Shown: positions 17,858 to 26,764, counted from the first letter of the stretch. The stretch is 64,000 nt of DNA from JAWUWD01 sp034112085 (GCA_034112085.1 JAWUWD010000016.1:19729-83728), one strand, 5' to 3'. The notes: generated by a model not told the origin, from the letters alone. Translations and numbers: made by a program.

Positions 17858-19402
17858 ATGCGTAACAATCTGGTAACGACAACTAGAATGACTCCTAACA
17901 CTAAACTTAAGCACAAAAACAATAATCTGATTATTTGGGTGTTTTTAGGGATAGTTATTTTGATAATCTACTTTATAGGTTACTCGTATATTACTAATAT
18001 CAACCAATCCAAAAAGACGGTATTGAATAAGTTGAGTGCTGTGGTTAACACGGCATCAACAATTATAGATGGTGACTTGCACGCTAAGCTATCTTCTACC
18101 TATATACATAAAGACGCTATCTCTCGCAACGAACAAGATTCAAATTACTACAAACTCCATCGACTGCTTAAACAACTACATAGAGTAAATCAACTGGAGA
18201 GTCCGATATACACGATGGTTTACAATAAGGATAAACTCTCTTTCGAATTTATAGGAAGCTCCTCCATTTACCCATATTATCGTCACACATATAAACTATT
18301 CCCTGCTGACCTAATCACTTTTTTCAATACAGGAGGCACTTTGGATGTCCACGAAAGTGAAAATGGCAAATGGCTTTCGGCTTTCGCTCCAATTAAAAAT
18401 AGCGAAGGAAAAACGGTTGCGCTCTTACAAGCAGATCAAAGCTTTGGGGGCTTTATTAAAAATGCAAGAATAGAATTATTACAAAACGTAATTCTTGCCT
18501 TAGTAATCATTCTTCCATTTACTTTTCTGTTATATGCCTATGTGAAAACAACCCTTGATAAAGAGGATAAAAATCAGCTGATCTTGCTTGAGAAGAACGA
18601 ACATATCGCCACACAAAGTTCTTTCATACAAGAGAACAACAACAAACTAAAAGCAGCTCAACTAATCATCGAGCAAAAAAACTTAGAGCTCAACGCCAAA
18701 GTGGTTGAACGAACTAGAGAATTGACCGAGTCCAATGAAGAACTAGATACTTTCTTGTATCGTTCCTCGCATGATGTACAAGGACCTTTGACGACACTAA
18801 AAGGGCTTTGCCAACTCGCTAAAAAGGATGTCAATGATCCTGAAGCTGCAGCTTATGTTTATATGATCAATGACACGACTAATAAACTGTACCACACGAT
18901 CAAGAGCATAAATAATGTTTATGAAATCAAACACAAAAAAATCAATGCTGAAAAGCTAAAGTTAAAACCATTAATAGCAGAAGTCAGCCAAGCATTGGAA
19001 AATGACATGAATGACAAAGGCATTTCGTTGTCGGTGGAAATTAATGAGAACCTAACCCTTTATATCGATCGAGAAATTATCACATTGGTACTGACAGAAT
19101 TAATAAAAAATTGTATTCAATTCAATTCAAAGCTGAACGGAGAGTCTCCATACATCAAAGTTATGGCGAGAAAATTAAAAACGAAGATCTGTATAGAAGT
19201 TGAAGATAATGGCCTTGGGATCTCCCAAAACGCGGAAAAAAATCTACTAAACATGTTTAATAAAGGAAATGAAACTTCTTTGGGGGCAGGTCTCGGACTG
19301 TATGCCGCTAAAATAGGTGTGCAAAAACTCAATGGAAGAATCACTCTCAGTACTGAGAGTGATGAAATCTCAAGCTACAAAATAGAAGTCCCAGCTGCAT
19401 AA
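17858..19402 (+). CDS. membrane sensor histidine kinase, orphan
   Basis: 514 aa. TM1 is at about 28-47, followed by an extracytoplasmic sensor region (about 48-205, including FAPIKNSEGKTVALLQADQS, Cache/dCache-like). TM2 is at about 210-228, then a coiled coil (about 240-300), HisKA with YRSSHDVQGPLTTLK (phospho-His about H305) and HATPase_c (ELIKNCIQFN, EDNGLGIS, GAGLGLYAAK). No response regulator is nearby, so its output is unknown. An internal ATG at 17888 is an alternative start. It lies between the redox pair and the glycosyltransferases in the same direction, so it may respond to the state of this pathway (inference). Confidence 0.9.
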   Translation: MRNNLVTTTRMTPNTKLKHKNNNLIIWVFLGIVILIIYFIGYSYITNINQSKKTVLNKLSAVVNTASTIIDGDLHAKLSSTYIHKDAISRNEQDSNYYKLHRLLKQLHRVNQLESPIYTMVYNKDKLSFEFIGSSSIYPYYRHTYKLFPADLITFFNTGGTLDVHESENGKWLSAFAPIKNSEGKTVALLQADQSFGGFIKNARIELLQNVILALVIILPFTFLLYAYVKTTLDKEDKNQLILLEKNEHIATQSSFIQENNNKLKAAQLIIEQKNLELNAKVVERTRELTESNEELDTFLYRSSHDVQGPLTTLKGLCQLAKKDVNDPEAAAYVYMINDTTNKLYHTIKSINNVYEIKHKKINAEKLKLKPLIAEVSQALENDMNDKGISLSVEINENLTLYIDREIITLVLTELIKNCIQFNSKLNGESPYIKVMARKLKTKICIEVEDNGLGISQNAEKNLLNMFNKGNETSLGAGLGLYAAKIGVQKLNGRITLSTESDEISSYKIEVPAA

Positions 19403-19475
19403 ACTGAATTTTTATTGATCTCAAATGAATCATCTTGCTAGTATATTGGTTTACTTTGCGGCATTAAAATAATCC

Positions 19476-20171
19476 ATGAATCAACCACCAGTAATAAGGG
19501 TAGTCATCCCTGCGCTCAATGAGCAGAATGCAGTAGGAAAAGTGATTGCAGATCTACCCAAGTCCATCATTGAAGAAGTGGTCGTAGTTGATAATGGCTC
19601 TACAGACAATACACCAAAAGTGGCAAAGCAATCTGGAGCTACCGTTATCATTGAACAAAGTAAGGGTTATGGAAATGCCTGTCTTTGCGGAATAGAATAT
19701 ATTAATGGCCTTAGTTCTCCTACCGATATAATTGTATTTATAGATGCGGACTACTCTGATTATCCAGCTCAACTTACAGAGGTAGTTAACCCTATTATTG
19801 AAAATGGTTACGATATGGTTATCGGATCGCGTAACCTTGGTCAAAAAGAAAAGGGATCGATGACTCTTCCGCAAGTATTTGGCAATTGGTTAGCTACCCG
19901 ACTATTAAGTATTATTTATGGTGATAAGTTTACAGACCTCGGCCCATTTCGCGCGATTAGAATGAAGGCGCTCAATGAACTTGACATGCAAGACACTACT
20001 TATGGATGGACAGTCGAGATGCAGGTGAAAGCTGCGAAAAATAATCTAAAGTCAACAGAGGTCGCTGTGAACTATAAGAACAGAATTGGGACATCTAAGA
20101 TTTCCGGAACAGTGAAAGGGACATTATTGGCAGGATATAAGATTATTTGGACGATATTTAAGTTCGCATAA
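19476..20171 (+). CDS. GT2 glycosyltransferase, DPM1/dolichyl-phosphate-sugar synthase-like
   Basis: 231 aa, GT-A fold. VVIPALNEQNAVGKVIADLP and VVVDNGSTDNTP are at the N-terminus, the DxD motif is in FIDADYSDYP near residue 90, GSRNLGQKEKGS is near 135, and TDLGPFRAIR follows. There are no TM segments beyond a hydrophobic tail. The family often transfers a sugar from a nucleotide donor to a polyprenyl phosphate. The exact donor is not readable here. It abuts the next gene without a gap (stop 20171, ATG 20172), a tight operon link to the CESA-like GT2. A TTTACTTTGC box precedes the start by ~25 nt. Confidence 0.9.
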   Translation: MNQPPVIRVVIPALNEQNAVGKVIADLPKSIIEEVVVVDNGSTDNTPKVAKQSGATVIIEQSKGYGNACLCGIEYINGLSSPTDIIVFIDADYSDYPAQLTEVVNPIIENGYDMVIGSRNLGQKEKGSMTLPQVFGNWLATRLLSIIYGDKFTDLGPFRAIRMKALNELDMQDTTYGWTVEMQVKAAKNNLKSTEVAVNYKNRIGTSKISGTVKGTLLAGYKIIWTIFKFA

Positions 20172-21641
20172 ATGGAATACATAATCATCACCTTATACTG
20201 CACGTCACTGCTTTTCATCTTCTTATTTAGCATGGGACAGTTGCACCTCACCGCACACTATCTCAAATCTAAGAAGGTGGCTAATAATCCTACACCAGAA
20301 ATAGGTGACAAGGATCTCCCTCATGTCACCATCCAACTACCGATTTACAATGAAAAATATGTTGTAAAGCGTTTGATAGGCACCATTGCTAAGTTCAATT
20401 ATCCTATAGACAAGTTGGAGATACAGGTGTTGGATGATTCCAATGATGATACGGTAGGCATCATCGCTGATGAAGTCACTAAATATGCAGCACTTGGGAT
20501 CGATATACAACATATCAGAAGACCAGAGCGCATTGGCTTTAAGGCTGGTGCCTTAGCGTATGGGATGGGCATCGCAAAAGGAGAGTTCATCGGTATATTT
20601 GATGCAGATTTCATTCCTGAAAAAGACTTTCTATTTAAAACCATCCCTCACTTTGTCGATGAAAAAATCGGCATGGTACAAACACGCTGGGGGCACCTCA
20701 ATAAGGACTACTCTGTACTAACCAAACTCCAAGCTTTTGGCTTAGATGCACATTTCTCAATCGAGCAAAGTGGACGTAGTCACGCGCATAGCTTTATCAA
20801 CTTCAATGGCACTGCGGGTGTTTGGAGAAAATCTACAATTACAGATGCCGGTGGCTGGTCAGCAGATACTTTGACAGAAGATCTTGATTTAAGTTATCGT
20901 GCTCAGCTCAAAGGGTGGGAATTCAAATACCTAGAAGAAGTAATCTCTCCGGCAGAACTTCCAGTAATCATGCCTGCAATAAAGTCACAACAGTATAGAT
21001 GGAATAAGGGCGCAGCTGAAACGGCAAAAAAGAATCTTGGAAAAGTCTTGAGGTCAGACATCAAATTATCAAGCAAGGTCCACGCATTATTTCATCTGTT
21101 CAACAGTAGTGTATTTGTAAGTCTACTGATTGCGTCTCTATTGAGCATCCCAATGCTCTATATCAAAGATGCCAACCCAAACCTCTCCTGGTTATTCGAC
21201 ATTGGGAGTGTATTCTTGATAGGATTCTTTTCTATTGCATTCTTCTATTGGGTAGCTACTAAAAACACAGTAGATACGGGTAAAAGAAAGTATTACTTTT
21301 CTACATTTCCGGCATTCCTGACTGTCTCAATGGGTCTCTCTTTTCACAATGCTTTTGCCGTTATCGAAGGACTTCTTGGCTTCAAAAGTGATTTTATTCG
21401 CACACCCAAATTCAACATCACTAGTAAGAATGATAGCTGGGAAGGTAATGTTTATATCAAACCAAAACTCAGCATCATGTCAATATTTGAATTACTGCTG
21501 GGATGCTATTTCCTATTTGGAATTGTTTCAGGCATCCACTTACACGACTGGGGTCTCATGATATTTCACGTGATGCTTACACTTGGATTCTTCAGTGTCT
21601 TTTATCATACCGTGATGCCTATTTCTCATGCAAAAAAGTAA
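20172..21641 (+). CDS. membrane GT2 glycosyltransferase, cellulose-synthase/CslA-like
   Basis: 489 aa. An N-terminal TM (about 2-22) is followed by a cytosolic GT2 domain with QLPIYNEKYVVKRLI, QVLDDSNDDT, FDADFIPEKDF, TEDLDLSYRAQLKGW and the processive-type QQYRWNKG motif. C-terminal TM helices follow (about 315-340, 350-365, 380-400, 435-455 and 460-480). These are hallmarks of CESA/CslA-like or ceramide-glucosyltransferase-like enzymes that build beta-glycans or glycolipids at the inner membrane. There is no PilZ domain and no BcsB partner, so bacterial cellulose is unlikely. Its last 14 nt overlap the next gene. Confidence 0.9.
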   Translation: MEYIIITLYCTSLLFIFLFSMGQLHLTAHYLKSKKVANNPTPEIGDKDLPHVTIQLPIYNEKYVVKRLIGTIAKFNYPIDKLEIQVLDDSNDDTVGIIADEVTKYAALGIDIQHIRRPERIGFKAGALAYGMGIAKGEFIGIFDADFIPEKDFLFKTIPHFVDEKIGMVQTRWGHLNKDYSVLTKLQAFGLDAHFSIEQSGRSHAHSFINFNGTAGVWRKSTITDAGGWSADTLTEDLDLSYRAQLKGWEFKYLEEVISPAELPVIMPAIKSQQYRWNKGAAETAKKNLGKVLRSDIKLSSKVHALFHLFNSSVFVSLLIASLLSIPMLYIKDANPNLSWLFDIGSVFLIGFFSIAFFYWVATKNTVDTGKRKYYFSTFPAFLTVSMGLSFHNAFAVIEGLLGFKSDFIRTPKFNITSKNDSWEGNVYIKPKLSIMSIFELLLGCYFLFGIVSGIHLHDWGLMIFHVMLTLGFFSVFYHTVMPISHAKK

Positions 21642-22962
21642 TTTCACATTACTGATTTTTGGACTGATATCTATCATTGGATATATCATCCTAGGCTACT
21701 TTTCTACGAGAGATCAAACTGTCCTTATACTCACTGCATATCTCTCTCTGTTCACAGCCTATATTGCTACTTGGCACTCTTCTAAGACTACCCCTTTGAA
21801 GTTTTACATTTATTTGGCCATTGGACTGAGGTTACTTTTACTATTCTCCACCCCTTCCTTATCAGATGATATATATAGATTCATCTGGGATGGCAGACTT
21901 CTAGCCAGTGGAATTAGCCCATTCTCAGCACTCCCCATAGATATATTATCAAGCTCGAAACAAATAACCGGTATTGACCAATCACTTTTTGATTTACTAA
22001 ATTCACCAGTATACTTCACTGTATATCCTCCTTTGTCTCAGCTAGTATTTTGGTTGGCGGCATTGATTAGCTCCGACAGTATCACGGCTAGTATCATCTT
22101 TGTGAGAGTACTCATTATACTTGCCGAAGTGGGCAGTATTATACTGATAACGAAGTTACTGAAGCAGTATCAATTACCTTCTAAAAACGTACTAATCTAT
22201 GCGCTCAACCCACTGGTGATCATTGAGCTTTCTGGAAATCTACACTTTGAGGCTTTTGTCATTCTGTTCATTCTATTGACGGTTTACTTATTCAATAAAA
22301 ACAAACACTGGTTATCAGGAATCTGCTGGGGAGCGGCTATTGGATTTAAACTAATTCCATTAATATTCTTACCATTGATGCTAAGAAGACTATCTTTCAA
22401 ATCACAAATTATCATCTATTCTACAACTAGCATTACCATTATTTTATTATTTATACCACTATACGATCAGGCATTGATCGATGGACTCTCATCAAGTTTG
22501 ACATTGTATTTCCAAAAATTCGAATTCAATGCCAGTGTATATTATTTAGCCCGTACAGTTGGCTATTGGTTCAAAGGCTATAATATCATTGCACAACTTG
22601 GGCCTAGCTTAGGAATCATCACTTTTTGTTCGATTGTGGTTTACAGTTTATTATCTAAACAGAAAAAAACACTCCTTCCAACGGCAATGATGTGGGCCTT
22701 ACTCATTTACTTATTGCTCGCCACTACAGTACACCCTTGGTACATTACCACCATAGTTGCACTATCAGTTTTTTCAAACTATAGATTCGCAACACTCTGG
22801 AGTTTATTGATCTTTCTTACTTATGCCGGTTATTCTTTGACGGGTTATCAAGAACCTTTAGCGCTCGTTATTATTGAATACATAGTACTGACAGGCTTCA
22901 TTGGCTATGAATTGTATAATAACAATAACGTATCAACTGATCAATCCAGAATTTACAAATGA
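21628..22962 (+). CDS. polytopic GT-C-like glycosyltransferase/mannosyltransferase
   Basis: 444 aa with about 10-12 predicted TM helices. After TM2-3 comes LSDDIYRFIWDGRLLASGISPF; the acidic DD loop is the usual GT-C catalytic site, and YTVYPPLSQLVFW and LNPLVIIELSGNLHFEAF follow. This is the pattern of GT87/PIG-M-like enzymes that use polyprenyl-phosphate sugars on the outer face of the membrane. The neighbouring DPM1-like GT2 could make that donor, which is inference. It overlaps both neighbours (14 nt upstream, 4 nt ATGA downstream), indicating translational coupling. Confidence 0.85.
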   Translation: MQKSNFTLLIFGLISIIGYIILGYFSTRDQTVLILTAYLSLFTAYIATWHSSKTTPLKFYIYLAIGLRLLLLFSTPSLSDDIYRFIWDGRLLASGISPFSALPIDILSSSKQITGIDQSLFDLLNSPVYFTVYPPLSQLVFWLAALISSDSITASIIFVRVLIILAEVGSIILITKLLKQYQLPSKNVLIYALNPLVIIELSGNLHFEAFVILFILLTVYLFNKNKHWLSGICWGAAIGFKLIPLIFLPLMLRRLSFKSQIIIYSTTSITIILLFIPLYDQALIDGLSSSLTLYFQKFEFNASVYYLARTVGYWFKGYNIIAQLGPSLGIITFCSIVVYSLLSKQKKTLLPTAMMWALLIYLLLATTVHPWYITTIVALSVFSNYRFATLWSLLIFLTYAGYSLTGYQEPLALVIIEYIVLTGFIGYELYNNNNVSTDQSRIYK

Positions 22963-23564
22963 AAAAAGAAGTACTAATTATATTTGTGAAAAATCCTATT
23001 TTGGGTACAGTAAAGACGAGACTTGCTGCAACCGTTGGAGATGTCGAAGCATTAGATATTTACAAACAATTGCTCGTACACACCATGCAGATCACCAAAA
23101 GCCTATCACAAGATGTATTTGTTTACTATAATGATCATATCGACCAAGAAGATCTGTGGGGTAATGAAATTTATCAAAAACGAATTCAATCAAATGGAAA
23201 CCTTGGTCAAAAAATGCATCAGGCTTTCCTTGAATGCTTCGATCAGGGTTATGACACAGTAGTCGTCATTGGAAGTGACCTGATGGATATTGATCAAGGG
23301 TTGATCGAACATGCCTTTAATCATTTGAGTCAAAAAGATATAATTGTAGGTCCAGCTTTGGACGGTGGTTATTATCTACTAGGAATGAGAAGATTGTATA
23401 TTGAACTATTTGAAAACAAAAATTGGAGTACAGAAAGTGTGTTTCTAGACACTCTTTCTGACATTAATAACCTTGGATTAAAATATGTATCACTTCCCGT
23501 GCTCAATGACATCGACACAGAAGATGACTGGAAAAAGCATTTAGCTAACCTGGGAAGTCAGTAA
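22959..23564 (+). CDS. TIGR04282/DUF2064 family transferase (arsenosugar/rSAM-associated type)
   Basis: 201 aa, GT-A/nucleotidyltransferase-like. Signatures are VKNPILGTVKTRLAATVG at the N-terminus, GSDLMDID near residue 108 (usually GSDCPxL in the family), GPALDGGYYLLGM near 130, and TEDDW at the end. Family knowledge: named 'transferase 1, rSAM/selenodomain-associated' and later an arsenosugar biosynthesis glycosyltransferase, although many members sit outside such loci. It overlaps the GT-C gene by 4 nt. ArsS, the radical SAM enzyme of that set, is encoded 23 kb away at 46381. The stop overlaps convergent aroK by 20 nt. Confidence 0.88.
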   Translation: MKKEVLIIFVKNPILGTVKTRLAATVGDVEALDIYKQLLVHTMQITKSLSQDVFVYYNDHIDQEDLWGNEIYQKRIQSNGNLGQKMHQAFLECFDQGYDTVVVIGSDLMDIDQGLIEHAFNHLSQKDIIVGPALDGGYYLLGMRRLYIELFENKNWSTESVFLDTLSDINNLGLKYVSLPVLNDIDTEDDWKKHLANLGSQ

Positions 23565-24063
23565 TTGCTCCTAACAATTCTTTAGAAGATATCGTATCTC
23601 CTTGTACCGTGATTTGTGATTTAGCATAAAAGGGTAATCGGTTAATTCTTTTATCAGCCAATTCTTTATTCATAGACGATGGATTCATTTTACTAAGTAG
23701 TGGTCTACTTTCGACACCTTTTCCTTGTTGGAGTCTTCTATGAAGTTCATTAGAACTCACATCGATAAAAACAGTGAGACCCGCTGAAATCATCAACTCC
23801 ATGTTATCAAAAAAACATGGAGAACCTCCTCCAGTCGCCATTACAAAGGCAGGAGTCTCATGGATCATTCTTTCCAATGCATCCTTCTCTTTCTGTCGGA
23901 AAGCATCTTCCCCTTCTTTATCAAATATTTCGGCTATTGTAGATTCATTAGACTTCTCTATCCCTTTATCCAAATCGATAAATGGTAATTGTAAACTATT
24001 TGCTAGTTCCATGCCTAAAGTGGACTTTCCACTCCCAGGCATACCCACTAGAAATATTTTCAT
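23545..24063 (-). CDS. aroK: shikimate kinase
   Basis: Phosphorylates shikimate in the chorismate pathway. About 172 aa: P-loop VGMPGSGKST near 5-14, IDLDKGIEKS, FRQKEKDALER (shikimate-binding FR.xE), ATGGGSPCF (GGG motif) and SRPLL in the lid. A GTG at 24075 overlaps the BT_3928 stop (GTGA), but ATG 24063 begins directly at MKIFLVGMPGSGKST as in homologues. Either start leaves it coupled to the upstream gene. The 3' end overlaps the convergent TIGR04282 gene by 20 nt. Confidence 0.93.
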   Translation of the reverse strand: MKIFLVGMPGSGKSTLGMELANSLQLPFIDLDKGIEKSNESTIAEIFDKEGEDAFRQKEKDALERMIHETPAFVMATGGGSPCFFDNMELMISAGLTVFIDVSSNELHRRLQQGKGVESRPLLSKMNPSSMNKELADKRINRLPFYAKSQITVQGDTISSKELLGAITDFPG

Positions 24064-24071
24064 CACTTGTG

Positions 24072-25181
24072 TCACAGTAAGTCGACAATATCACCAACTG
24101 ATGGAATATCATTATTATGCCATTTCCCCAAAGTCGTTCCATCTTTAATAAGCAACATTCCAGGATTGGAGCGCATCATTGCTTTAATCACAGTGGCATC
24201 CGCTTGATAGTAAGGTATTGCCAACTGGTGCTCATGACGAAATGCCTCAAAATCAGCCTCACCCGAAGCCGTGATAGCGATAATCTCAATCTTCCCATCA
24301 AGCGCATCTAACAAAGCTTTTATTTCATCCATCTCATCGACATCGGCTTTGCGAACATTGTAGATGATCACCATCAGTTTGATGCCTTGAAAAGTACTTT
24401 CTGTCATATCCTCACCTGATACTGAGATCACATTATAATCTGTAATCGGAGGAATGGTAGCTTCCTGATTTTTGACATAAGAATTAATGTATTTGTACCC
24501 ATCAGCCTCAGTCATATACTTAGTAGAGATAACTTCTTGCCCATCCTTTTCAAATACATATTCTATAATTGGTTGTTCGTCTGCAATCATTTGCTCAGGC
24601 CAATTATTACCGACTTTATAAGGTCTAAAATCAATAAATGGCAAATGATTTACAGCATATATTCCTAAGTACAAACTCACGATCGTCACCAAAACTATAA
24701 CACCATGACCTTCTTTGGTTCTAAAGAAGGAGGTGTATGTACCTCGATAAAAGAATAAATGTGATACAAAAACCAACAATACAATGTCCTTGTAAAAAGA
24801 CTCCCAAGGTGTCAGCTTAATGGCATCTCCAAAACAGCCACAATCTGTCACTTTATCGAAATAAGCAGAGTAAAAAGTAAGGAATGTAAAGAACAATATC
24901 ATCAACAACAAAACCCAAGTAGTTTTCCTCATCTGATAGTTGATCAGAACAGCGATCCCCAATACCACTTCGGCTACAATCAATATCATCCCAATAGGCA
25001 ATGCCCAAGGGATAAACCATTCAAATACATATCCAAAATCAGTAGAGAATACTTCAAAGTATTCTTCCAATTTGATCTGGGTACCAACGGGATCATTGAG
25101 TTTGATCAGTCCCGAAAAAATAAAAAGCCCACCTACTGCAAAGCGGATAAAGTGGTCGAATAGTTTAAATAATTTTTTCAT
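24072..25181 (-). CDS. BT_3928-family membrane protein (DoxX/MauE-like with thioredoxin-like C-terminus)
   Basis: 369 aa. Residues 1-165 carry four to five TM helices of the DoxX/MauE type (FAVGGLFIFSGLIKLNDPVG, LLMILFFTFLTFYSAYFD, then TDCGCFGDAI with a CxC pair). Residues about 180-369 are periplasmic and thioredoxin-like (KLMVIIYNVRKADVDEM, ITASGEADFEAFRHEH), but no CxxC is visible there, so it is not a standard disulfide reductase. Function is unknown; conserved in Bacteroidota next to DUF1599, folP and cdaA, as here. It sits between DUF1599 and aroK. Confidence 0.85.
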   Translation of the reverse strand: MKKLFKLFDHFIRFAVGGLFIFSGLIKLNDPVGTQIKLEEYFEVFSTDFGYVFEWFIPWALPIGMILIVAEVVLGIAVLINYQMRKTTWVLLLMILFFTFLTFYSAYFDKVTDCGCFGDAIKLTPWESFYKDIVLLVFVSHLFFYRGTYTSFFRTKEGHGVIVLVTIVSLYLGIYAVNHLPFIDFRPYKVGNNWPEQMIADEQPIIEYVFEKDGQEVISTKYMTEADGYKYINSYVKNQEATIPPITDYNVISVSGEDMTESTFQGIKLMVIIYNVRKADVDEMDEIKALLDALDGKIEIIAITASGEADFEAFRHEHQLAIPYYQADATVIKAMMRSNPGMLLIKDGTTLGKWHNNDIPSVGDIVDLL

Positions 25182-25321
25182 AAAAAATGAGTTGTCATGG
25201 TATTGGTGTCTACACTAACTTATTGTAGGGATATTTTAAACATTCTATTATTAACTGGTAAGATCATTCGATTTCAACTATTCTCATAGCTAATAATAAT
25301 TTTAACATTTCATTAACAAGA

Positions 25322-25864
25322 CTATTTATCACCCAGCTTTATCAAACAAAACACTGCGTAGTTAATCATATCCTGGTAATTAGCTTTCACTCCTTCAGAC
25401 ACCAACGTCTTACCTTGATTATCTTCTATTTGCTTAACGCGAAACAGTTTCATCAATATGATATCTGTAATAGAGCTAACCCGCATATCTCTCCAAGCTT
25501 CCCCATAATCGTGATTCTTATTGAGCAGAAGTTCCCTTGTCTCATCAACAAACTGATCATATAGAGCAATCGCTTCGTCAGCTGGGACTTCTGTCCTGCT
25601 ATCTTCACCCAAATCTTGTTGGATCATCGCAATCAAACAATAGTTGACTATCGCGACAAACTCTCCATGAATACCTTCATCAATTTTCTGAACACCCTTT
25701 TCTTGTATGGATCTTATGCGCTGTGCCTTGATCAAAATCTGATCTGTAATAGACGGCAATCGAAGAATCCTCCAAGCAGTTCCATAATCTTTTGTCTTTT
25801 GCTTAAAAAGTCCTTTACAAGCACTAATTACTTCTTTATATTCGTTGATCGTTTGCTCTTCCAA
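25322..25864 (-). CDS. DUF1599 (nucleotide-modification-associated) protein with duplicated domain
   Basis: 180 aa composed of two similar halves. Half 1 (about 8-75) has FKQKTKDYGTAWRILRLPSITDQILIKAQRIRSIQ... and half 2 (about 95-165) has LLNKNHDYGEAWRDMRVSSITDIILMKLFRVKQIE..., sharing DYGxAWRxxRxxSITDxIL and the basic R-xxQI segment. DUF1599 corresponds to Nmad1, a domain linked with nucleotide modification. No biochemical role is established for this tandem form. It is the first gene of the minus-strand unit with BT_3928 and aroK, divergent from folP. Confidence 0.88.
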   Translation of the reverse strand: MEEQTINEYKEVISACKGLFKQKTKDYGTAWRILRLPSITDQILIKAQRIRSIQEKGVQKIDEGIHGEFVAIVNYCLIAMIQQDLGEDSRTEVPADEAIALYDQFVDETRELLLNKNHDYGEAWRDMRVSSITDIILMKLFRVKQIEDNQGKTLVSEGVKANYQDMINYAVFCLIKLGDK

Positions 25865-25900
25865 TGTGCTAGCGTTATTATTTTTACTAATTAATACTCA

Positions 25901-25908
25901 CAAAAATA
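25901..25908 (-). promoter_or_regulatory. -7 box of the DUF1599 unit
   Basis: TATTTTTG on the minus strand (CAAAAATA on +), fitting TAnnTTTG and placing the start about 30 nt before the DUF1599 ATG. No -33 TTG at the right distance was found. Confidence 0.45.
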
Positions 25909-25909
25909 A

Positions 25910-26764
25910 GTGGCTAAAGATACCATTTTTTCTACAAAAAAAACGCTCAATCTCAAGGGAAAGCTGATGGACCTGAGTACTCCGATCGTGATGGGGATAC
26001 TGAACATCACTCCGGATTCTTTCCATATTGATAGTCGTATATCTTCTGATAAAAAGTTACTAAATCAAGCCGAGACTATGCTAAGTCAAGGTGCTACGAT
26101 TTTAGATATTGGCGGATATTCTTCTAGACCAAATGCGACTAACATTTCAGAAGAAGAAGAGCTGCAAAGGGTAATCCCAGCCATTGAGAAAGTCACTACG
26201 GATTTCCCTGAAGCTAATATTTCCATTGACACTTTTAGATCTGTAGTGGCTCAATCCGCTATTGAGGCCGGGGCTTGCATCATCAATGATATTTCTGGAG
26301 GGACTCTTGATGATGAGATGTATGAGACAGTCGCCAAAAATCAAGTCACTTATATTATGATGCATATGCGTGGAACACCAAGCACAATGTCTTCATTAAC
26401 TACATATGATAATGTATTAATGGAAATGATGGATTTCTTTCTTTCTAAAATTAACCATTTGCAATCACTTGGTGTTTCTGACATTATATTGGATCCAGGG
26501 TTTGGGTTTGCTAAAACCACAGATCAGAATTATCATATCCTTAAAAATTTACAATATTTTAAGCAATTAAAACTACCTTTACTAGCAGGCATTTCACGAA
26601 AATCAATGATCTATAAATCATTAAGCATATCAGCAGAGGAAGCATTGAATGGGACAAGTGTCCTTAATACATTGGCTTTATCAGGTGGAGCACAAATTTT
26701 GCGTGTGCATGATGTGAAAGAGGCTATAGAAACGATCAAATTATACAAAGCTACATATCCATGA
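25910..26764 (+). CDS. folP: dihydropteroate synthase
   Basis: Joins pABA to the pterin diphosphate in folate synthesis. 284 aa, TIM barrel: VMGILNITPDSFHID at about 28-41, LDIGGYSSRPN at 65-75, ISIDTF near 102, IINDISGG near 125, ILDPGFGFAKT near 195 and GISRKSMI near 228. The usual DIGGxSTRPG loop reads DIGGYSSRPN here, with Ser for Thr and Asn for Gly; Arg is kept. The start is a GTG at 25910: the following TLNLKGKLMDLS is part of the conserved N-terminus, so the internal ATG at 25967 would truncate it. It overlaps cdaA by 4 nt. Confidence 0.95.
   Translation: MAKDTIFSTKKTLNLKGKLMDLSTPIVMGILNITPDSFHIDSRISSDKKLLNQAETMLSQGATILDIGGYSSRPNATNISEEEELQRVIPAIEKVTTDFPEANISIDTFRSVVAQSAIEAGACIINDISGGTLDDEMYETVAKNQVTYIMMHMRGTPSTMSSLTTYDNVLMEMMDFFLSKINHLQSLGVSDIILDPGFGFAKTTDQNYHILKNLQYFKQLKLPLLAGISRKSMIYKSLSISAEEALNGTSVLNTLALSGGAQILRVHDVKEAIETIKLYKATYP

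Noticed and set aside
20172..21641. Cellulose synthase (BcsA)
   Set aside because: No PilZ domain and no bcsB/bcsC partners; the motifs fit CslA/ceramide-glucosyltransferase-like enzymes equally well.
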